Source: Rhodovulum marinum (GTDB lineage: Bacteria; Pseudomonadota; Alphaproteobacteria; Rhodobacterales; Rhodobacteraceae). Taken from it: a stretch of 64,000 nucleotides of DNA. Under the pieces are notes generated by a model. That model was not told the DNA's origin and searched no databases. It saw nothing but the letters and a program-made list of their open reading frames with translations. Location of the stretch: positions 1 to 64,000 of the forward strand of contig NZ_SLXP01000015.1 of NCBI RefSeq assembly GCF_004343075.1, in the 5' to 3' direction. Position numbers and translations under genes: made by a program. Below are positions 63,563 through 64,000 of this stretch, one piece after another (the stretch's first letter is position 1; every line of letters begins with the position of its first letter).

Positions 63563-64000
63563 GGGCGCGGTCCACCTCGGGCATCGTGCGGCGATCGGGG
63601 CCGGGCGCGGTGGTGATGCGGGTCGTGCTGTTCGCGGTGCTGGGCCTGTTCTGCCTGTATTACCTGTTCCCGCTGTTCGTGATGGTCTCGACCTCGCTGA
63701 AATCGCTGGCCGAGATCCGCGAGGGCAGTTTCCTGGCCTTTCCGCGCGATATCGGGTTCGAGGCCTGGGCCAAGGCCTGGGGCTCGGCCTGCGTGGGCGT
63801 GCGCTGCGACGGGTTGCAGCCCTATTTCATGAATTCCGTGATGATGGCGGTGCCGGCGGTGATCCTGTCCACGACGCTGGGCGCGCTGAACGGCTATGCC
63901 CTGACGAAATGGCGGTTCCCCGGTGCCGACATCATCTTTGCGCTGATGCTGTTCGGGGCGTTCATCCCGTTCCAGGTGGTGCTGCTGCCGATGGCGCGCA
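63559..64000 (+). CDS. Sugar ABC transporter permease, second subunit (MalG-like), truncated by window end
   Basis: The first 147 codons are seen, starting MRARSTSGIVRRSGPG. Hydrophobic helix VVLFAVLGLFCLYYLFPLFVMVSTSLK is followed by the MalG-type segment YFMNSVMMAVPAVILSTTLGALNGYALTKWRFPG. The gene runs off the right edge, so the EAA loop is not visible. It is coupled to the first permease by a 4-nt overlap. Confidence 0.9.
   Translation, partial: MRARSTSGIVRRSGPGAVVMRVVLFAVLGLFCLYYLFPLFVMVSTSLKSLAEIREGSFLAFPRDIGFEAWAKAWGSACVGVRCDGLQPYFMNSVMMAVPAVILSTTLGALNGYALTKWRFPGADIIFALMLFGAFIPFQVVLLPMAR

Overview
The window is high-GC chromosomal DNA from a purple phototrophic alphaproteobacterium of the Rhodobacter/Rhodovulum/Roseobacter group (Rhodobacteraceae). 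The evidence is a photosynthesis gene cluster in the classical order crtCD - crtEF - bchCXYZ - pufQ(K)BALMC - dxs, together with Rhodobacterales-type housekeeping genes. A reaction-centre cytochrome (PufC) with only three haem-binding motifs, and no visible pufX, points towards a Rhodovulum-like lineage. That last step is inference.

Region 1 (1-15.8 kb) carries phototrophy. crtC and crtD (minus strand) and crtE and crtF (plus strand) make and modify spheroidene-type carotenoids. bchC, bchX, bchY and bchZ convert chlorin to bacteriochlorin and oxidise the C3 side chain. pufQ, a possible pufK, pufB, pufA, pufL, pufM and pufC encode LH1 and the reaction centre, and dxs feeds isoprenoid precursors. 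Two control regions, crtD/crtE and bchC, each hold a pair of perfect TGT-N12-ACA palindromes 8 bp apart, the signature of the redox/light repressor PpsR/CrtJ. Strong hairpins flank pufBA and a textbook terminator closes the puf unit.

Region 2 (15.8-31.1 kb) is mixed: an ABC1/UbiB-type kinase, a MoxR ATPase with its VWA partner, an uncharacterised membrane protein, TrhO, NAD salvage (pncA, pncB), a kinase / PLP-enzyme / asparaginase group, an IalB-family exported protein, rlmN and an unrecognised 209-residue protein. Region 3 (30.3-46.4 kb) has a LOG protein, lysine biosynthesis (dapD, dapE), RNase R, a lytic transglycosylase, a solitary shortened dnaE2, a methyltransferase, rppH, ctpA, an EnvC-like protein and gpmI. 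Region 4 (46.5-58.6 kb) has rlmH, rsfS, a SOUL protein, an MscS channel, leucine biosynthesis (leuC, leuD, leuB) interrupted by two VPLPA-CTERM surface proteins, an EEP-family protein, a DMT permease and tRNA-Pro(CGG). Region 5 (58.8-64 kb) has tex and the start of a sugar ABC transporter operon that runs off the window.

An interspersed intergenic element (core TTCTTCTGGCC-AAAATATCC, followed in long copies by a G-rich/C-rich hairpin) occurs at least seven times, often beside gene 3' ends. The homopolymer tract at bases 59-130 looks like a badly resolved copy at a contig end. Unexplained structure worth attention: an 11-bp-periodic CATATG array and a nested ABA'B' inverted repeat inside one copy of the element (32.38-32.57 kb), a 45-codon ORF wedged between bchX and bchY, and crtC without a normal start codon.
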